Of a stretch of 64,000 bases of DNA, positions 45,165 through 55,524 are shown in pieces. The position numbers were made by a program, and so were the translations under genes. The number at the start of each line of letters is the position of its first letter. Within the stretch, counting starts at the first letter, position 1. The notes under the pieces were generated by a model. That model was not told the DNA's origin. It searched no databases and worked only from the letters and a program-made list of their open reading frames with translations. The stretch lies in the NCBI GenBank assembly GCA_017795085.1, contig CP051246.1:1180514-1244513 (forward strand), in the 5' to 3' direction. This DNA is from Salegentibacter sp. Lineage in GTDB: Bacteria > Bacteroidota > Bacteroidia > Flavobacteriales > Flavobacteriaceae.

Positions 45165-46371
45165 GTGTTATGTTAATCATCAATTGACGTATAAAGTTTT
45201 TTTAGTTTTATTCTTGAATCCTTGGGTGTGAACTGCCAATTTATCGTCCCCCCTTTATTGTTACGGCTATCCTGCCAAGCATTCACCTCTTTTTTTATTT
45301 CATTCATTGTGGATATGTACCTGTTAAGGCACTGCCCGTTCAAAACATGCAGTTCTATCTCTGCCATGTTCAACCAACTTCCGTGTTTGGGCGTGAATAC
45401 AAATTCAAACCTGTCCCATAACCTTTTGGCCTCTCCCGGTTCGAAAGTTTCATAAAAGGCGGAAGCTGTATGTGTATTGAAATTGTCCATCACAAGTGTT
45501 ATTTTATCTGCATCTGGATATTGCTCATCCGCCAGCCTTTTGATGAATTTTGCCCAGTCTTTTTTCTTCTTGAACTTCGTTACCTCTACCAAGCGCTTTC
45601 CTTTCAAGGGTTCGTTGGCCATGAATATATTGACCATCCCATGCCTTACATATTCATAATCCACACGGGCTTCCTGTCCTGCTTTCATTGGAATGGAAAT
45701 TTGGCCTGCCGAGATCAATTGTTTTGGGGACTCATCCATGTAGACCACGGGGTTTTGCTTATCGTAGGGCCTTTTGTAAACATCCAGCACCTGTTCCATG
45801 TTCGCAACGAACTCGGCGTTGCTTTCTGGCGGTATCACCCAGCCCTTTACTTTCCAAGGCTTAAGTTCGTTTTTTTTAAAACCTTCCCTACCGAAACGTG
45901 GGAGATGGCCGGCACATATTCCAACTCCACCATCTTGTCTGCCAATAACCTCAATGACCATTTGGCAAAACCCGGAGGTGGTTCGCTACAACAAAGCTGG
46001 ACCAGTTTCGCCTCCACATCGCCATCTATTTTCTTTTCATAGGCACGGCTACTCGGGCGGCGCTCAAGTACTGCTTCAAAACCTTCTTCCACAAATTTTT
46101 TCTTCACACGGTCTATAGTGCGCATACCGACCTTCAAGACTTTGCTGATTTGTTCATTGGTCACCTTTTCAGAATAATCGCCTTCATCGCAATTCAATAA
46201 AATGTAGGCGGCACGGAACTTCTGCGTAGTGTGCGAACCTTTGTTGATTATTGCCATCAGCGCGTTTACTTCTTCTTGGCTAAGCTTAACGGTATATCGT
46301 ATCATTTCATTGATTTTTTTTAAAGATACGAATTCTAAAATTAATACGTCATAATAAAGTTAACTTAACAC
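45165..46371 (-). mobile_element. IS630-family insertion sequence
   Basis: The terminal inverted repeats begin GTGTTATGTTAA (left) and GTGTTAAGTTAA (right, inward), with TA directly outside at 45163-45164 and 46372-46373, the TA target duplication of IS630/Tc1 elements. Length is 1207 bp. Confidence 0.85.
45173..46305 (-). CDS. IS630-family transposase in two overlapping frames
   Basis: The upstream frame (46305-45847, 152 residues) is the helix-turn-helix part: VTNEQISKVLKVGMRTIDRVKK and FAKWSLRLLADKMVELEY. The downstream frame (to 45173) is the DDE part: VYMDESPKQL (Asp), ITLVMDNFNTHT (Asp) and PKHGSWLNMAEIELHVL (Glu). They overlap by 115 bases and are in a -1 relation. In the overlap the minus strand reads GGTTTTAAAAAAAACG, containing the slippery heptamers T-TTA-AAA and A-AAA-AAA, so a fused product of about 377 residues by programmed -1 frameshifting is likely. 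A simple disabling mutation is the alternative. Confidence 0.82.
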
Positions 46372-46373
46372 TA

Positions 46374-47540
46374 GGTTGGTTCTTTCCTATAATTTTACCC
46401 GTTTTTGAATTGCCTACACCCACTGGAAAGCTCGATATCGGCTCGAGAGACATTTATATTAAAACTGATCGTCCTGAAACTATTACAAAAAAAGAAGGAG
46501 ATAAGAGGGAATTAATGGTTAAGGTCTGGTATCCGGCTCAAATTGAAAATGAAAATACAGAGAAATATTTGGATAATGGAAATAGGCTTGGCTTTGCAGC
46601 TAAATATGGTCTCCCCGGCTGGATTATGGATCATTTAGACCTTGTTAAAACCAATACCTATAAAAATCCAGAGGTTGCCAAAGGAAAATTCCCTGTTTTG
46701 ATTTTTTCTCACTGGCATTATTCTATGGCTTTTGGTTATTATGCGCTTATCGAGGAAATTGTGAGCCAGGGTTACATTGTTTTAAATTTAAATCACACCT
46801 ATGAAAGTACAGGTTCCGTTTTTCCAAGTGGAAAAATAAAGTTATACAATACTACGTATGATAGCTTAAATAATGATCAGCAAATGGCTGAAATGGCCTG
46901 GAATGCAACCCAGGAATTTAATCAGTCAGAAAATGCCGAAGAAGAATATAAAGCCATAAAAAACCTATTGCAGGATTATATCGCAGCAAAAAGTATCAAA
47001 AGATGGAGCAAGGATATTTCTTCGGTAATAGATTACTTAGAAAGTGAAGATGAATTCTCCTTCCTGAATAACCATATTTTAAATTCTAATATTGGCGTTT
47101 TTGGTCATTCCCACGGAGGAGCGGCAGCAGGACAGGTCTTAATTGAAGATGAACGGGTTAAAGCAGCTATTAATATGGATGGCACACAGTGGGGTTCCAT
47201 GGTAGAAAGAAGATTAGATAAACCTTTTGCATATATTTCTTCTGAATGGCCAGCAGAGCAACCAAATTTCAACAAACATGCTTTTAGAAATAAAAGCAGC
47301 GCTGATTTCTATAATATTGAAATTGAAAGTACAGGACATTCAAATTTTATGGACATCCCATTAATGGTTAATCTATCTGCAGTAAATGAGGCAGGAAAAA
47401 TTGATCCTCTGAAAGCTTATAAGGCTACTAATTCAATGGTAATTAAGTTTTTTAATAAATATCTTAAGAATGAATCGAATGATATTTATAAGTTGGAAAA
47501 TGAATTTCAGGGAATAATTTCTATAGAACCGAGTTTTTAA
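46374..47540 (+). pseudogene. Platelet-activating-factor acetylhydrolase-like protein, N-terminus lost
   Basis: The frame is open from the IS630 end and reads FPIILPVFELPTPTGKLDIG, a normal internal strand of PAF acetylhydrolase (isoform II) type lipases, so the signal peptide and first residues are missing. The rest looks intact: KRELMVKVWYPAQ, FPVLIFSHWHYSMAFGYYAL, the nucleophile elbow GVFGHSHGGAAAG with Ser replaced by His-Ser-His context (GHSHGG), and a C-terminal His in STGHSNFMD. A TTG at 46410 would give 376 residues but not an exported enzyme. It hydrolysed short or oxidised acyl esters, by family. Confidence 0.75.
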
Positions 47541-47986
47541 AACCATAAAAGAAAACGTTAAATACACTGTCCGATTTTGCGCTCGTTTTTTCAAATTCTT
47601 GGTTTCAATAAATGCAAATTACCTGGAATTAAAAAAAATTGAAATTTGCTGAATTTAATAGTATACCTAAGATTGGAAAATTAAGTCATCTACCACTTTT
47701 GCAGTCACTTCGCTTAAGCTCCATTTCAGCAAAAGAGGTTCATTACTAGTTGTCTTGGACACGAGCCAAAAAGCTTTAATGGATGGATAATTCAGAAATT
47801 ATCTTCTAAAACATCTGCAATGGTACTTTTTGATTGCCTAAATAGCAACTATTTTTCTTTTGTATTATAAAGTATTCCTTAAGGTATCTATAATTAATAG
47901 AAGCTTCGATTTTGACCTTAATCAATTTTTTCAATATGTATTTATCATAAATTTGGTCTTATAGAAATTAGATTATTTTTAATAAG
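47541..47986. other. Intergenic, no gene recognised
   Basis: Very A+T-rich, with no domain-bearing frame. It presumably contains the promoter of the Crp-type regulator, but no clean TTG-N19-TAnnTTTG was found. Confidence 0.4.
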
Positions 47987-48550
47987 ATGATGCTCGCAGA
48001 CTTGATACGTAATCAAACAGAAATCAACGGAAAGGAACTTGATAAAATTCTTTCCTATTTCAAATCCTATAAAGCTCCAAAAGGTAAATTATTACTTAAA
48101 GAAAAGGTTGTAGCTGATAAAATTTTCTTTATTAATAAAGGTTGCCTCCGATTATATTACAGTGATAATAATTACAATACAACAACTCGGTTTATGGCTT
48201 TTGAGCATACATTTTTAACCTCAATCGTCAGTTTTATTTCAAGAGGGCCTTCGCTGGAGTATATAGAAGCTGTAGAGACTTCGGAACTTCTAGTGATCAC
48301 TTATAACGACTTTTTTTATTTAAGAAATACGATACCGGAATGGAATAAAATGTATATCCATATTCTTGAATATGGACTGACCGTAATAAACTTTAAACTA
48401 AGTAGTTTGTTAACTCAAAATGCTACCGAACGGTATCGTAGTCTGCTTAAAGATAACCCTGAACTTACACAAAGATTATCCAACACCAATCTTGCAGCTT
48501 ATTTAAATATTTCTCCAGAAACCCTGAGTAGGCTAAAATCTCATATTTAG
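47987..48550 (+). CDS. Crp/Fnr-family transcriptional regulator
   Basis: A 187-residue regulator with an N-terminal cyclic-nucleotide-binding-like sensor barrel (KLLLKEKVVADKIFFINKGCLRLYY is the typical Bacteroidota version) and a short C-terminal helix-turn-helix (LSNTNLAAYLNISPETLSRLKS). The cAMP-contacting Arg/Glu pattern of classic Crp is absent, as in most Bacteroidota paralogues, so the ligand is unknown. It starts 26 bp upstream of the dehydratase gene and may control it. Confidence 0.88.
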   Translation: MMLADLIRNQTEINGKELDKILSYFKSYKAPKGKLLLKEKVVADKIFFINKGCLRLYYSDNNYNTTTRFMAFEHTFLTSIVSFISRGPSLEYIEAVETSELLVITYNDFFYLRNTIPEWNKMYIHILEYGLTVINFKLSSLLTQNATERYRSLLKDNPELTQRLSNTNLAAYLNISPETLSRLKSHI

Positions 48551-48575
48551 TAGATAAAATGAATTTTAAATTGTA

Positions 48576-50285
48576 ATGATGACAAAAATAATTAATAAAT
48601 ATTCACGTATATTAACACAGGATGAAACACTTCCCGGTGCAAAAGCTATGTATTACGCAATGGGATTTAAAGATGAAGATTTTGATAAGGCACAGGTTGG
48701 TATTGCTAGTATGGGCTGGGACGGAAATCCTTGTAATATGAGCCTGAACAAGTTTGCTACTATCATTCGCGATACTATCAATCAGATCGACGGCCTACTT
48801 GGTCTACGTTTTTATGCAACTGGGGTAAGCGATGGAATTAGTATGGGTACACCTGGAATGCGTTATAGTTTAGTAAGTCGTGATCTTATTGCAGACAGTA
48901 TAGAAACAAATGCGGGAGCTCAATATTATGATGCTCTCATTACCATACCAGGTTGTGATAAAAATTTGCCTGGCTCAATCATAGCTATGGGGAGACTCAA
49001 CCGTCCTAGTATCATGTTATATGGCGGTGCAATTGCTCCCGGCCGCTATAAAGGGAAAGATATTAACCTGGTAAACACTTTTGAGGCCTGGGGTGAAAAA
49101 GTTTCCGGGAAAATTAGTGAGAAAGATTTTAAAGGTATTGTTCGTCATGCGTGCCCTGGTGCAGGTGCTTGTGGAGGAATGTATACCGCGAATACAATGG
49201 CGAGTGCTATTGAGGCTTTGGGTATGAGCCTACCATATTCCTCATCTAATCCAGCAGTAGGTCAGGATAAAAAGAATGAATGTGCAACTATAGGAAAGGC
49301 AATTAAACTATTATTGGAAAAAGATATTAGACCTCGCGATATTATGACCCGCAAAGCTTTTGAAAACGCCATTACTTTGATTATTGCACTCGGTGGCAGT
49401 ACAAATGCTGTAGTACATTTAATCGCAATGGCTAAAAGTGTTCAAGTTCCACTTAGTATAAATGATTTTCAGGAGATGAGCAACAGAGTGCCGGTATTGG
49501 CAGACTTTAAACCGAGCGGTAAATATCTTATGGCAGATTTGCATAAACATGGAGGTGTTCCGGCAGTTATGAAATATCTATTTAACAATAAGCTGTTGCA
49601 CGGCGATTGTCTAACAGTTACTGGTAAAACGATTAAAGAAAATTTAGAAAATATTCCTAATCTTGATTTCAATACTCAAAAAATCGTGATGCCGCTAGAA
49701 CGCCCCATCAAACCTAATGGACATTTGCAGATATTATATGGTAATCTAGCCGATCAGGGCAGTGTTGCCAAAATAAGTGGAAAGGAAGGTGAACGATTTA
49801 AAGGAACGGCACGTGTTTTTGATAATGAAGAAGAATTTAGCAAGGGGATTAGTACAGGTAAGATAAAGCGAGGTGATGTCGTTGTCATCCGTTATATCGG
49901 GCCAAAAGGAGGTCCGGGTATGCCTGAAATGTTGAAACCAACTGGAGCCATAATTGGCGCAGGGCTAGGAAAAACTGTGGCACTAATTACTGACGGAAGA
50001 TTCAGTGGTGGTACACATGGTTTTGTAGTGGGACATATTAGCCCGGAAGCTTTTGAAGGAGGATTAATTGCGCTTGTGGAAGATAACGATTTGATAGAAA
50101 TTGATTCAGTCAATAATACGCTAAATCTACAGGTTTCTGATGAAGTGATTGAAAAACGTCGTAAAAAATGGATAAAGCCCCAAATGAAAGCTTCTAATGG
50201 TGTTCTATTTAAGTATGCACAGTCTGTAAAAAATGCCTCCGAAGGATGTGTTACAGATGAATATGCTCAAGAATTTAAGATATGA
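48576..50285 (+). CDS. ilvD: Dihydroxy-acid dehydratase (IlvD/Edd family)
   Basis: A 569-residue Fe-S dehydratase. Cluster-type cysteines appear in [12 protein letters not shown] and in [19 protein letters not shown], and a third in [14 protein letters not shown]. The C-terminal [20 protein letters not shown], then [19 protein letters not shown], is the family hallmark. In branched-chain synthesis it turns dihydroxy-isovalerate and dihydroxy-methylvalerate into the 2-keto acids. No other ilv gene is present here, and it lies at the end of a degraded island next to a Crp-type regulator, so it may be a horizontally acquired copy or a sugar-acid dehydratase of the same family. Confidence 0.9.
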   Translation: MMTKIINKYSRILTQDETLPGAKAMYYAMGFKDEDFDKAQVGIASMGWDGNPCNMSLNKFATIIRDTINQIDGLLGLRFYATGVSDGISMGTPGMRYSLVSRDLIADSIETNAGAQYYDALITIPGCDKNLPGSIIAMGRLNRPSIMLYGGAIAPGRYKGKDINLVNTFEAWGEKVSGKISEKDFKGIVRHACPGAGACGGMYTANTMASAIEALGMSLPYSSSNPAVGQDKKNECATIGKAIKLLLEKDIRPRDIMTRKAFENAITLIIALGGSTNAVVHLIAMAKSVQVPLSINDFQEMSNRVPVLADFKPSGKYLMADLHKHGGVPAVMKYLFNNKLLHGDCLTVTGKTIKENLENIPNLDFNTQKIVMPLERPIKPNGHLQILYGNLADQGSVAKISGKEGERFKGTARVFDNEEEFSKGISTGKIKRGDVVVIRYIGPKGGPGMPEMLKPTGAIIGAGLGKTVALITDGRFSGGTHGFVVGHISPEAFEGGLIALVEDNDLIEIDSVNNTLNLQVSDEVIEKRRKKWIKPQMKASNGVLFKYAQSVKNASEGCVTDEYAQEFKI

Positions 50286-50294
50286 AGTCTCGGT

Positions 50295-50335
50295 TTAAAG
50301 GGCTGATGAAGCCTTAAAAGCTTCCTACCCCGATT
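50295..50335 (+). repeat. att-like direct repeat, right copy
   Basis: TTAAAGGGCTGATGAAGCCT then TAAAAGCTTCCT and ACCCCGATT: an imperfect copy of 35656-35700, lying 9 bp after the ilvD stop as the left copy lies at the aldo/keto reductase stop. It probably marks the right edge of the island. Confidence 0.45.
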
Positions 50336-50420
50336 CAGAACCTGGCCAGGTTTATTTTTTATTGGGGGTTGATTGTGTAGCTTTTATACCACTTTTCAGA
50401 CAGGATTTAAATTAGGAAAC

Positions 50421-52551
50421 TTATTCTTTTTCAGGTACCGGAAACCCACGGTCACGCATAAGTGCATCTATCTTTGCATCCCTCCCTCTAAACTTTCTAT
50501 AGGCCTCTGCAGGATCTATGGCATTTCTTGGGGCAAAAAGGTATTTTACCAATTTTTCGGCAAGGTTTTTATCATAAAAACCATCGGGAGCTTCGGCAAA
50601 AGCTTCCGCAGCATCAGCAGTTAGTACATCAGCCCAAAGGTATCCGTAATATCCAGTAGCATAACCTTCTCCCGAGAAAACGTGACCAAAATGTGGTGAG
50701 CGGTGGCGCATAACAATCTCCTTGGGCATACCTAATTCTTTCAGGGTTTCTTTTTCAAACTTCCTGGGTTCTATTTTATCGGGATTGGTGGTGTGATATT
50801 TCATATCCATTAAAGCTGAAGCCAAAAATTCAGTGGTGGCAAATCCCTGATTAAAAGTAGCCGATTTCCTGATTTTTTCTACTAATTTTTTCGGAATCAC
50901 TTCCCCGGTCTCGTGGTGGCGTAAAAAACGATTAATAACTTCATCAGTGGCAAGCCAGCGCTCTAAAAGCTGTGATTGAAATTCAGTATAATCACGTACG
51001 CCGCTGTTAAGAGTGGGATATTTTACATCGGCTGCCAAAAAATGTAGGGCGTGGCCAAATTCGTGGAAAAATGTTTCGGCATCATCCCAGGAAATAAGTG
51101 TGGGGGTTCCTTTTGCTCCTTTAATAAAATTAGAATTATTAGAAGCCAAAACCGGTTTGGCTCCTTCCAGTTCAGAATAACTACGGTAGGTATTGGCCCA
51201 GGCTCCGGAACGTTTCCCCTGCCGGGCGTATGGATCTAGATGCCATAAGCCAATAATCTCACCGGTATCTTTATCGCTGACTTCATACACCTGCACATCT
51301 TCGTGAAAAACCGGAACGTCTTGAACAGGGGTAAACCTAAAATTGAAAAGTTTTTCAGCCGTAAAAAATAGGGCGTCGGTTAGATTGTCCAAAACCAGGT
51401 ATTGTTTGATTTCTTCGCTATCTAAATCATATTTTTCTTTTCTTACTTTTTCGGCATAATAGCGGTAATCCCAGGGCTTGATAATGATGTGGGCATTTTC
51501 TTTATCAGCTATAGCCTGCATATCGGTAACCTCTGCTTCAACACGGGTAAGGGCAGCTGGCCATACCGATTTCATTAATTCCATAGCATTTTCAGGGTTT
51601 TTGGCCATTCGGTTTTGCAGTCTCCACGCTGCAAAATTATTGTAGCCAAGGAGATTTACCCGTTCGTGACGGAGTTTTAAAATCTTTTTAATGATTTTAT
51701 TATTATCAAATTCATCATCATTATCGCCACGCGAATAATAATTACGCCAAACTTTTTCCCGCATTTCCCTTTCATCAGAATAGGTTAAAAACGGATCCAT
51801 GGAGGAGCGGGTATTGGTTATGGCATATTTATCGGGTTTTCCACGTTCTTCAGCAGCGCTTTGCCGAATTAACATAAGAGTCCGGCAATCCGCCTAACTG
51901 GTCTTCTTCAAGAAAAACCACATAATTTTCTTCTTCCGCCAGTACGTTATTTGAAAATTCGGTATATAATTCAGAAAGTTCTTTATTGATTTCAGCATAA
52001 GACTGTTTATCTTCCGCATTTAAGGCGGCACCTTCCATCACAAATTCTTCATAGATTAAGTCTAAAACCCGTTGTTCTTGAGCTTTTAAAGGTTTTTTTT
52101 GTGAATCCTTATAAATTTTTTCAATGCGGGAAAAAAGTTTTTCATTTTGGGAAATTTTAGAACTATAGGCAGAAATTTCAGAAGATAGATCTTGTTGTAC
52201 CTCCCTGAATTCAGGAGAGGATTTATTACTGCTAAATATGCCATAATAAGTAAATACACGCTGTATGGCATCTCCCGATTTTTCAAATGGAATAAGGGTA
52301 TTTTCAAAAGTGGGAGTTTCAGGATTATTGGTGATTTTATCAATTTCAGCAAGATGGAGTTTTATGGCTTTTTGCATTGCCGGTTTTATAGCCTTTACTT
52401 TCATCTTGTTGAATGCAGGAACACCTTCATAAGGCCCTTTCCATTCTTCCAATAAAATATTATTCATAGGGTCTTTTTGTGCATTTGAATTTAAAATACT
52501 CATAATAATAAAAAAGACCAGAATAAGAGTAGTTTTGAAACTTTTTTTCAT
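50421..52551 (-). pseudogene. M3-family metallopeptidase (dipeptidyl carboxypeptidase-like), frameshifted
   Basis: The N-terminal frame (52551 to 51850) starts MKKSFKTTLILVFF with a Sec signal ending near SNAQ, and runs through the helical domain to LPDSYVNSA. It then terminates because of an indel near 51870. The other frame continues at once with SAAEERGKPDKYA and carries the whole catalytic domain: the zinc motif FFHEFGHALHFLAAD and the downstream MRHRSPHFGHVF and GYATGYYGYLWADV. Together they give a near-complete Dcp-like enzyme of about 710 residues that cuts dipeptides from peptide C-termini. A sequencing error cannot be excluded, since only one frame break is needed. Confidence 0.85.
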
Positions 52552-52650
52552 TAAAATTATTTTAGACTTTAAGGTCTTGAATATATCAATTTTAATTGTA
52601 CTCAATTTCAAAAAAGTAAAAAGGATTTTATGAAGCGAATAAAAATCAGT

Positions 52651-52658
52651 TATCTTTG
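52651..52658 (+). promoter_or_regulatory. Candidate -7 element of the azurin gene
   Basis: TATCTTTG is an exact TAnnTTTG match 60 bases before the azurin ATG. The expected TTG at -33 is weak (T-rich only). Confidence 0.45.
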
Positions 52659-52718
52659 AATTTGCATTTCATATAAACTGATTTGCAATAATTAAAAGCA
52701 ACTAAATTTTATTTATTC

Positions 52719-53264
52719 ATGAAGGTTTTACACAAATTTGTATTGATTTTCGCTGCAGTGGCCCTGGTAGCCTGTGGTGATAAAAAGAAGGACGAAAACA
52801 GCCAGGAAGAAGAATTTACTATTGGGGACACCCAAAGTGGAAATACATCTAAAACTGCAGAAAGTTCAGATTCTTCAGATGAGAACGTAGTAGAAATTAC
52901 TATTGAAGGAAATGATCAAATGCGTTTTAATAAAGATGAAATTAAGGTAAAAGCCGGACAAACTGTACGTATTACCTTAAAACACGTAGGTAGTATGGCC
53001 AAAGAAGTAATGGGGCACAATTGGGTGCTCTTAACGCAGGGAACCGAGGTTTCTGCCTTTGGACAAAAAGCAGTACGAGCCAAGGAAAACGATTATATTC
53101 CTGAAGATTCTTCTGATGAAATTATTGCCCATACAAAAATGCTGGGTGGTGGTGAGAGTGATACCATAGAATTTGAAGCTCCCGAAGCCGGAACTTATAA
53201 TTTTTTATGCTCTTTTCCCGGCCATTATTCGGTAATGAAAGGAAAGTTTATTGTTGAAGAATAA
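52719..53264 (+). CDS. Azurin-like cupredoxin lipoprotein
   Basis: A 181-residue type 1 blue copper protein that would carry electrons in the envelope. The signal ends in a lipobox (ALVACGDKKK, lipid Cys about 19), followed by a Ser/Asp/Glu-rich linker and the cupredoxin domain (about 57-181). Copper ligands are visible: His in VMGHNWVLL, then Cys, His and Met in FLCSFPGHYSVMKGKF. The order and spacing are those of azurin rather than plastocyanin. It has its own -7 box and a strong terminator. Confidence 0.93.
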   Translation: MKVLHKFVLIFAAVALVACGDKKKDENSQEEEFTIGDTQSGNTSKTAESSDSSDENVVEITIEGNDQMRFNKDEIKVKAGQTVRITLKHVGSMAKEVMGHNWVLLTQGTEVSAFGQKAVRAKENDYIPEDSSDEIIAHTKMLGGGESDTIEFEAPEAGTYNFLCSFPGHYSVMKGKFIVEE

Positions 53265-53283
53265 ACTTAAAAATTGCATTTTT

Positions 53284-53319
53284 AAACCCGTTTGATGGAT
53301 TTTCAAACGGGTTTTTTTA
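53284..53319 (+). terminator. Terminator of the azurin gene
   Basis: The stem AAACCCGTTTGA (53284-53295) / TCAAACGGGTTT (53303-53314), 12 bp, has a 7-base loop and further T. The rest of the gap to 53577 holds nothing recognisable. Confidence 0.88.
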
Positions 53320-53577
53320 TTACTTTATAGAAAGCATTATCAGATTTGATGAATTTAACGAAAAAAATTAGGGCTTAAAATCTTTAATTTGGTAGTGTAG
53401 TCGACTTTATTTTAGAATTATTTCAACAGGAATTTATAATCAATCGCAAATATTATAGAATTTATAAGAACGGGAAGCCAAGCTGTAATACCGAAGAAAA
53501 TTTGTTAAAAACTTCCTTTTTATCAAGGCGAAAAGTCTTAGTTTTAGCCTTCGAATTTAACGCCCAAAATAACAGGA

Positions 53578-55464
53578 ATGACACGTCATTTTGTAATTGA
53601 TTTTGATAGTACTTTTACCCGGGTTGAAGCCCTGGATGTATTAGGGGAAATTTCCCTTGCAGACGATCCCGAAAAGGATAAAAACCTTAAAGAAGTTGAA
53701 GAACTAACCAACCTGGGAATGAAGGGTGAACTTAACCTGCGGGAATCGTTGGTAGAGCGTTTACGTCTTCTTAAAGCTAATAAAAAACATTTAGAACCCT
53801 TGGTAGAAAGTCTTAGTGAAAAAGTTTCTTCTTCTTTTCGTAGAAATAAAGAATTTTTTGAGGAATACCAGGATAATATCTATATTGTTTCTAACGGATT
53901 TAAAGAATTTATTGTTCCTATTGTTGAAAAATACGGCGTAGCACCTGAAAATGTATTTGCCAATACTTTTGAATATGATAGCGCAGGAAATATAATTGGT
54001 TTTGACCAAAATAATGTGCTTTCTTCCAACAACGGTAAAGTAGAACAACTAAAACAATTGAACCTAAAAGGCGATGTTTACGTAATTGGTGATGGATATA
54101 CCGATTATGAGATTAAAGCTTCAGGCCTGGCCAATAAATTTTACGCATTTACCGAAAATGTAGAACGTGAAAGCGTATTAGCTAAAGCCGATCATATTAC
54201 CCCGAGTTTAGACGAATTTTTATTTGTAAATAAGATGAACAAAGCGATTTCTTACCCCAAAAACCGAATTAACGTCCTTCTCCTTGAAAATGTACATGCC
54301 GATGCTGTAGAAATTATGAAAGAAGAAGGTTATAATGTAACCACACATCCAGGTGCGATGGATGAAGAAGAACTATCAGAACGCATTAAAGATGTTTCTA
54401 TCATCGGAATTCGATCTAAAACACACTTAACCAAAAAAGTGTTGGCCAATGCCAAGCGCTTAATCGGGGTAGGGGCTTTTTGTATTGGAACCAACCAAAT
54501 AGATTTAGAAGAATGCCTTAAAAAAGGAATTGCGGTATTTAATGCGCCATATAGCAATACCCGTTCGGTGGTTGAACTTGCCATTGGTGAAATTATCCTG
54601 TTAATGCGTAACCTGCCCGATAAAATTCGATTGATGCACGAAGGGAAATGGGAGAAATCGGCTAAGAATAGTTTTGAAGTCCGCGGAAAAAAACTCGGGA
54701 TTATAGGCTACGGAAATATTGGTGCCCAGCTATCTGTAGTGGCAGAATCTATTGGTTTTGATGTGTATTATTATGATGTGGAGGAAAAACTTCCTATGGG
54801 AAATGTTACTAAGTGTAACAGTTTGAATGAATTACTGGAAACGGTAGATATTATTACCCTACACGTAGATGGCCGTAAAGAAAACCATAATTTGATTGGC
54901 CCTGCGGAATTTGACAAAATGAAAGAAGGCATGATTTTCCTGAATTTGAGTAGGGGGCACGTAGTAGATATTGAAGCTTTAAAAAACAATATTGAATCAG
55001 GAAAAGTTCAGGGTGCAGCTATAGATGTATTTCCCAAGGAACCAAAAACCAACAACGAGCCTTTTGAATCGGCCTTGGTTGGATTGCCAAATGTGATTTT
55101 AACGCCACATATTGGAGGGAGCACTTTGGAGGCTCAGGAAAATATCGGGAATTTTGTACCGGGGAAAATTATTGAATATATAAACACGGGGAGTACAACC
55201 AATTCAGTAAATTTTCCAAACCTACAATTACCGGTATTGAAGAATGCCCACCGATTGATTCATATTCACGAAAACCGTCCCGGGATTTTAGCGGAAATCA
55301 ATCGTATTCTGGCCGCCCACGATATTAATATTATGGGGCAATATTTAAAAACCAATGAAACAATTGGTTATGTGATTACGGATATCGATAAGAAGTATGA
55401 GAAGACCGTTATAAAAGACTTAAAAGGTTTAAAAGGAACTATCCGTTTTAGGGTATTATATTAA
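53578..55464 (+). CDS. Fused HAD phosphatase (SerB-like) and D-3-phosphoglycerate dehydrogenase (SerA-like)
   Basis: A 628-residue two-enzyme fusion. Residues 1-225 form a HAD phosphatase with the nucleophile motif VIDFDSTFT (Asp8, Asp10), IYIVSNGFKEFI (motif II) and VYVIGDGYTDYEIK (motifs III/IV), as in phosphoserine phosphatase. Residues about 232-550 are a D-2-hydroxyacid dehydrogenase of the SerA type: GIIGYGNIGAQLS (NAD loop), LNLSRGHVVD and TPHIGGSTLEAQENIG (catalytic His). The C-terminus (about 556-628, IHENRPGILAEINRILAAHD) is an ACT domain. It could catalyse two non-adjacent steps of serine synthesis in one chain, with ACT-domain feedback by serine. The aminotransferase SerC is not nearby. 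Confidence 0.9.
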   Translation: MTRHFVIDFDSTFTRVEALDVLGEISLADDPEKDKNLKEVEELTNLGMKGELNLRESLVERLRLLKANKKHLEPLVESLSEKVSSSFRRNKEFFEEYQDNIYIVSNGFKEFIVPIVEKYGVAPENVFANTFEYDSAGNIIGFDQNNVLSSNNGKVEQLKQLNLKGDVYVIGDGYTDYEIKASGLANKFYAFTENVERESVLAKADHITPSLDEFLFVNKMNKAISYPKNRINVLLLENVHADAVEIMKEEGYNVTTHPGAMDEEELSERIKDVSIIGIRSKTHLTKKVLANAKRLIGVGAFCIGTNQIDLEECLKKGIAVFNAPYSNTRSVVELAIGEIILLMRNLPDKIRLMHEGKWEKSAKNSFEVRGKKLGIIGYGNIGAQLSVVAESIGFDVYYYDVEEKLPMGNVTKCNSLNELLETVDIITLHVDGRKENHNLIGPAEFDKMKEGMIFLNLSRGHVVDIEALKNNIESGKVQGAAIDVFPKEPKTNNEPFESALVGLPNVILTPHIGGSTLEAQENIGNFVPGKIIEYINTGSTTNSVNFPNLQLPVLKNAHRLIHIHENRPGILAEINRILAAHDINIMGQYLKTNETIGYVITDIDKKYEKTVIKDLKGLKGTIRFRVLY

Positions 55465-55484
55465 TTTCTGTTTTATTTCAAAGA

Positions 55485-55524
55485 AAAAAGCACCTAAGGA
55501 ATTCGCCAAAGGTGCTTTTTTGGT
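55485..55524 (+). terminator. Terminator of the serine-synthesis fusion gene
   Basis: AAAAAGCACCT (55485-55495) and AGGTGCTTTTT (55510-55520) form an 11-bp stem with T on the + strand. From here to 55776 I see no gene. Confidence 0.85.

Larger units (their letters stand above)
35656..50335. mobile_element. Degraded accessory island bounded by imperfect direct repeats
   Basis: The region between 35656 and 50335 is bounded by a roughly 40-base imperfect direct repeat. It contains two broken Bacteroidota tyrosine recombinases, two insertion sequences, a broken DnaC-like ATPase gene typical of mobile elements, and several truncated genes, while the flanks are intact core genes. I infer one or more old integrative elements with later IS-driven deletions. 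The exact boundaries are uncertain. Confidence 0.45.
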
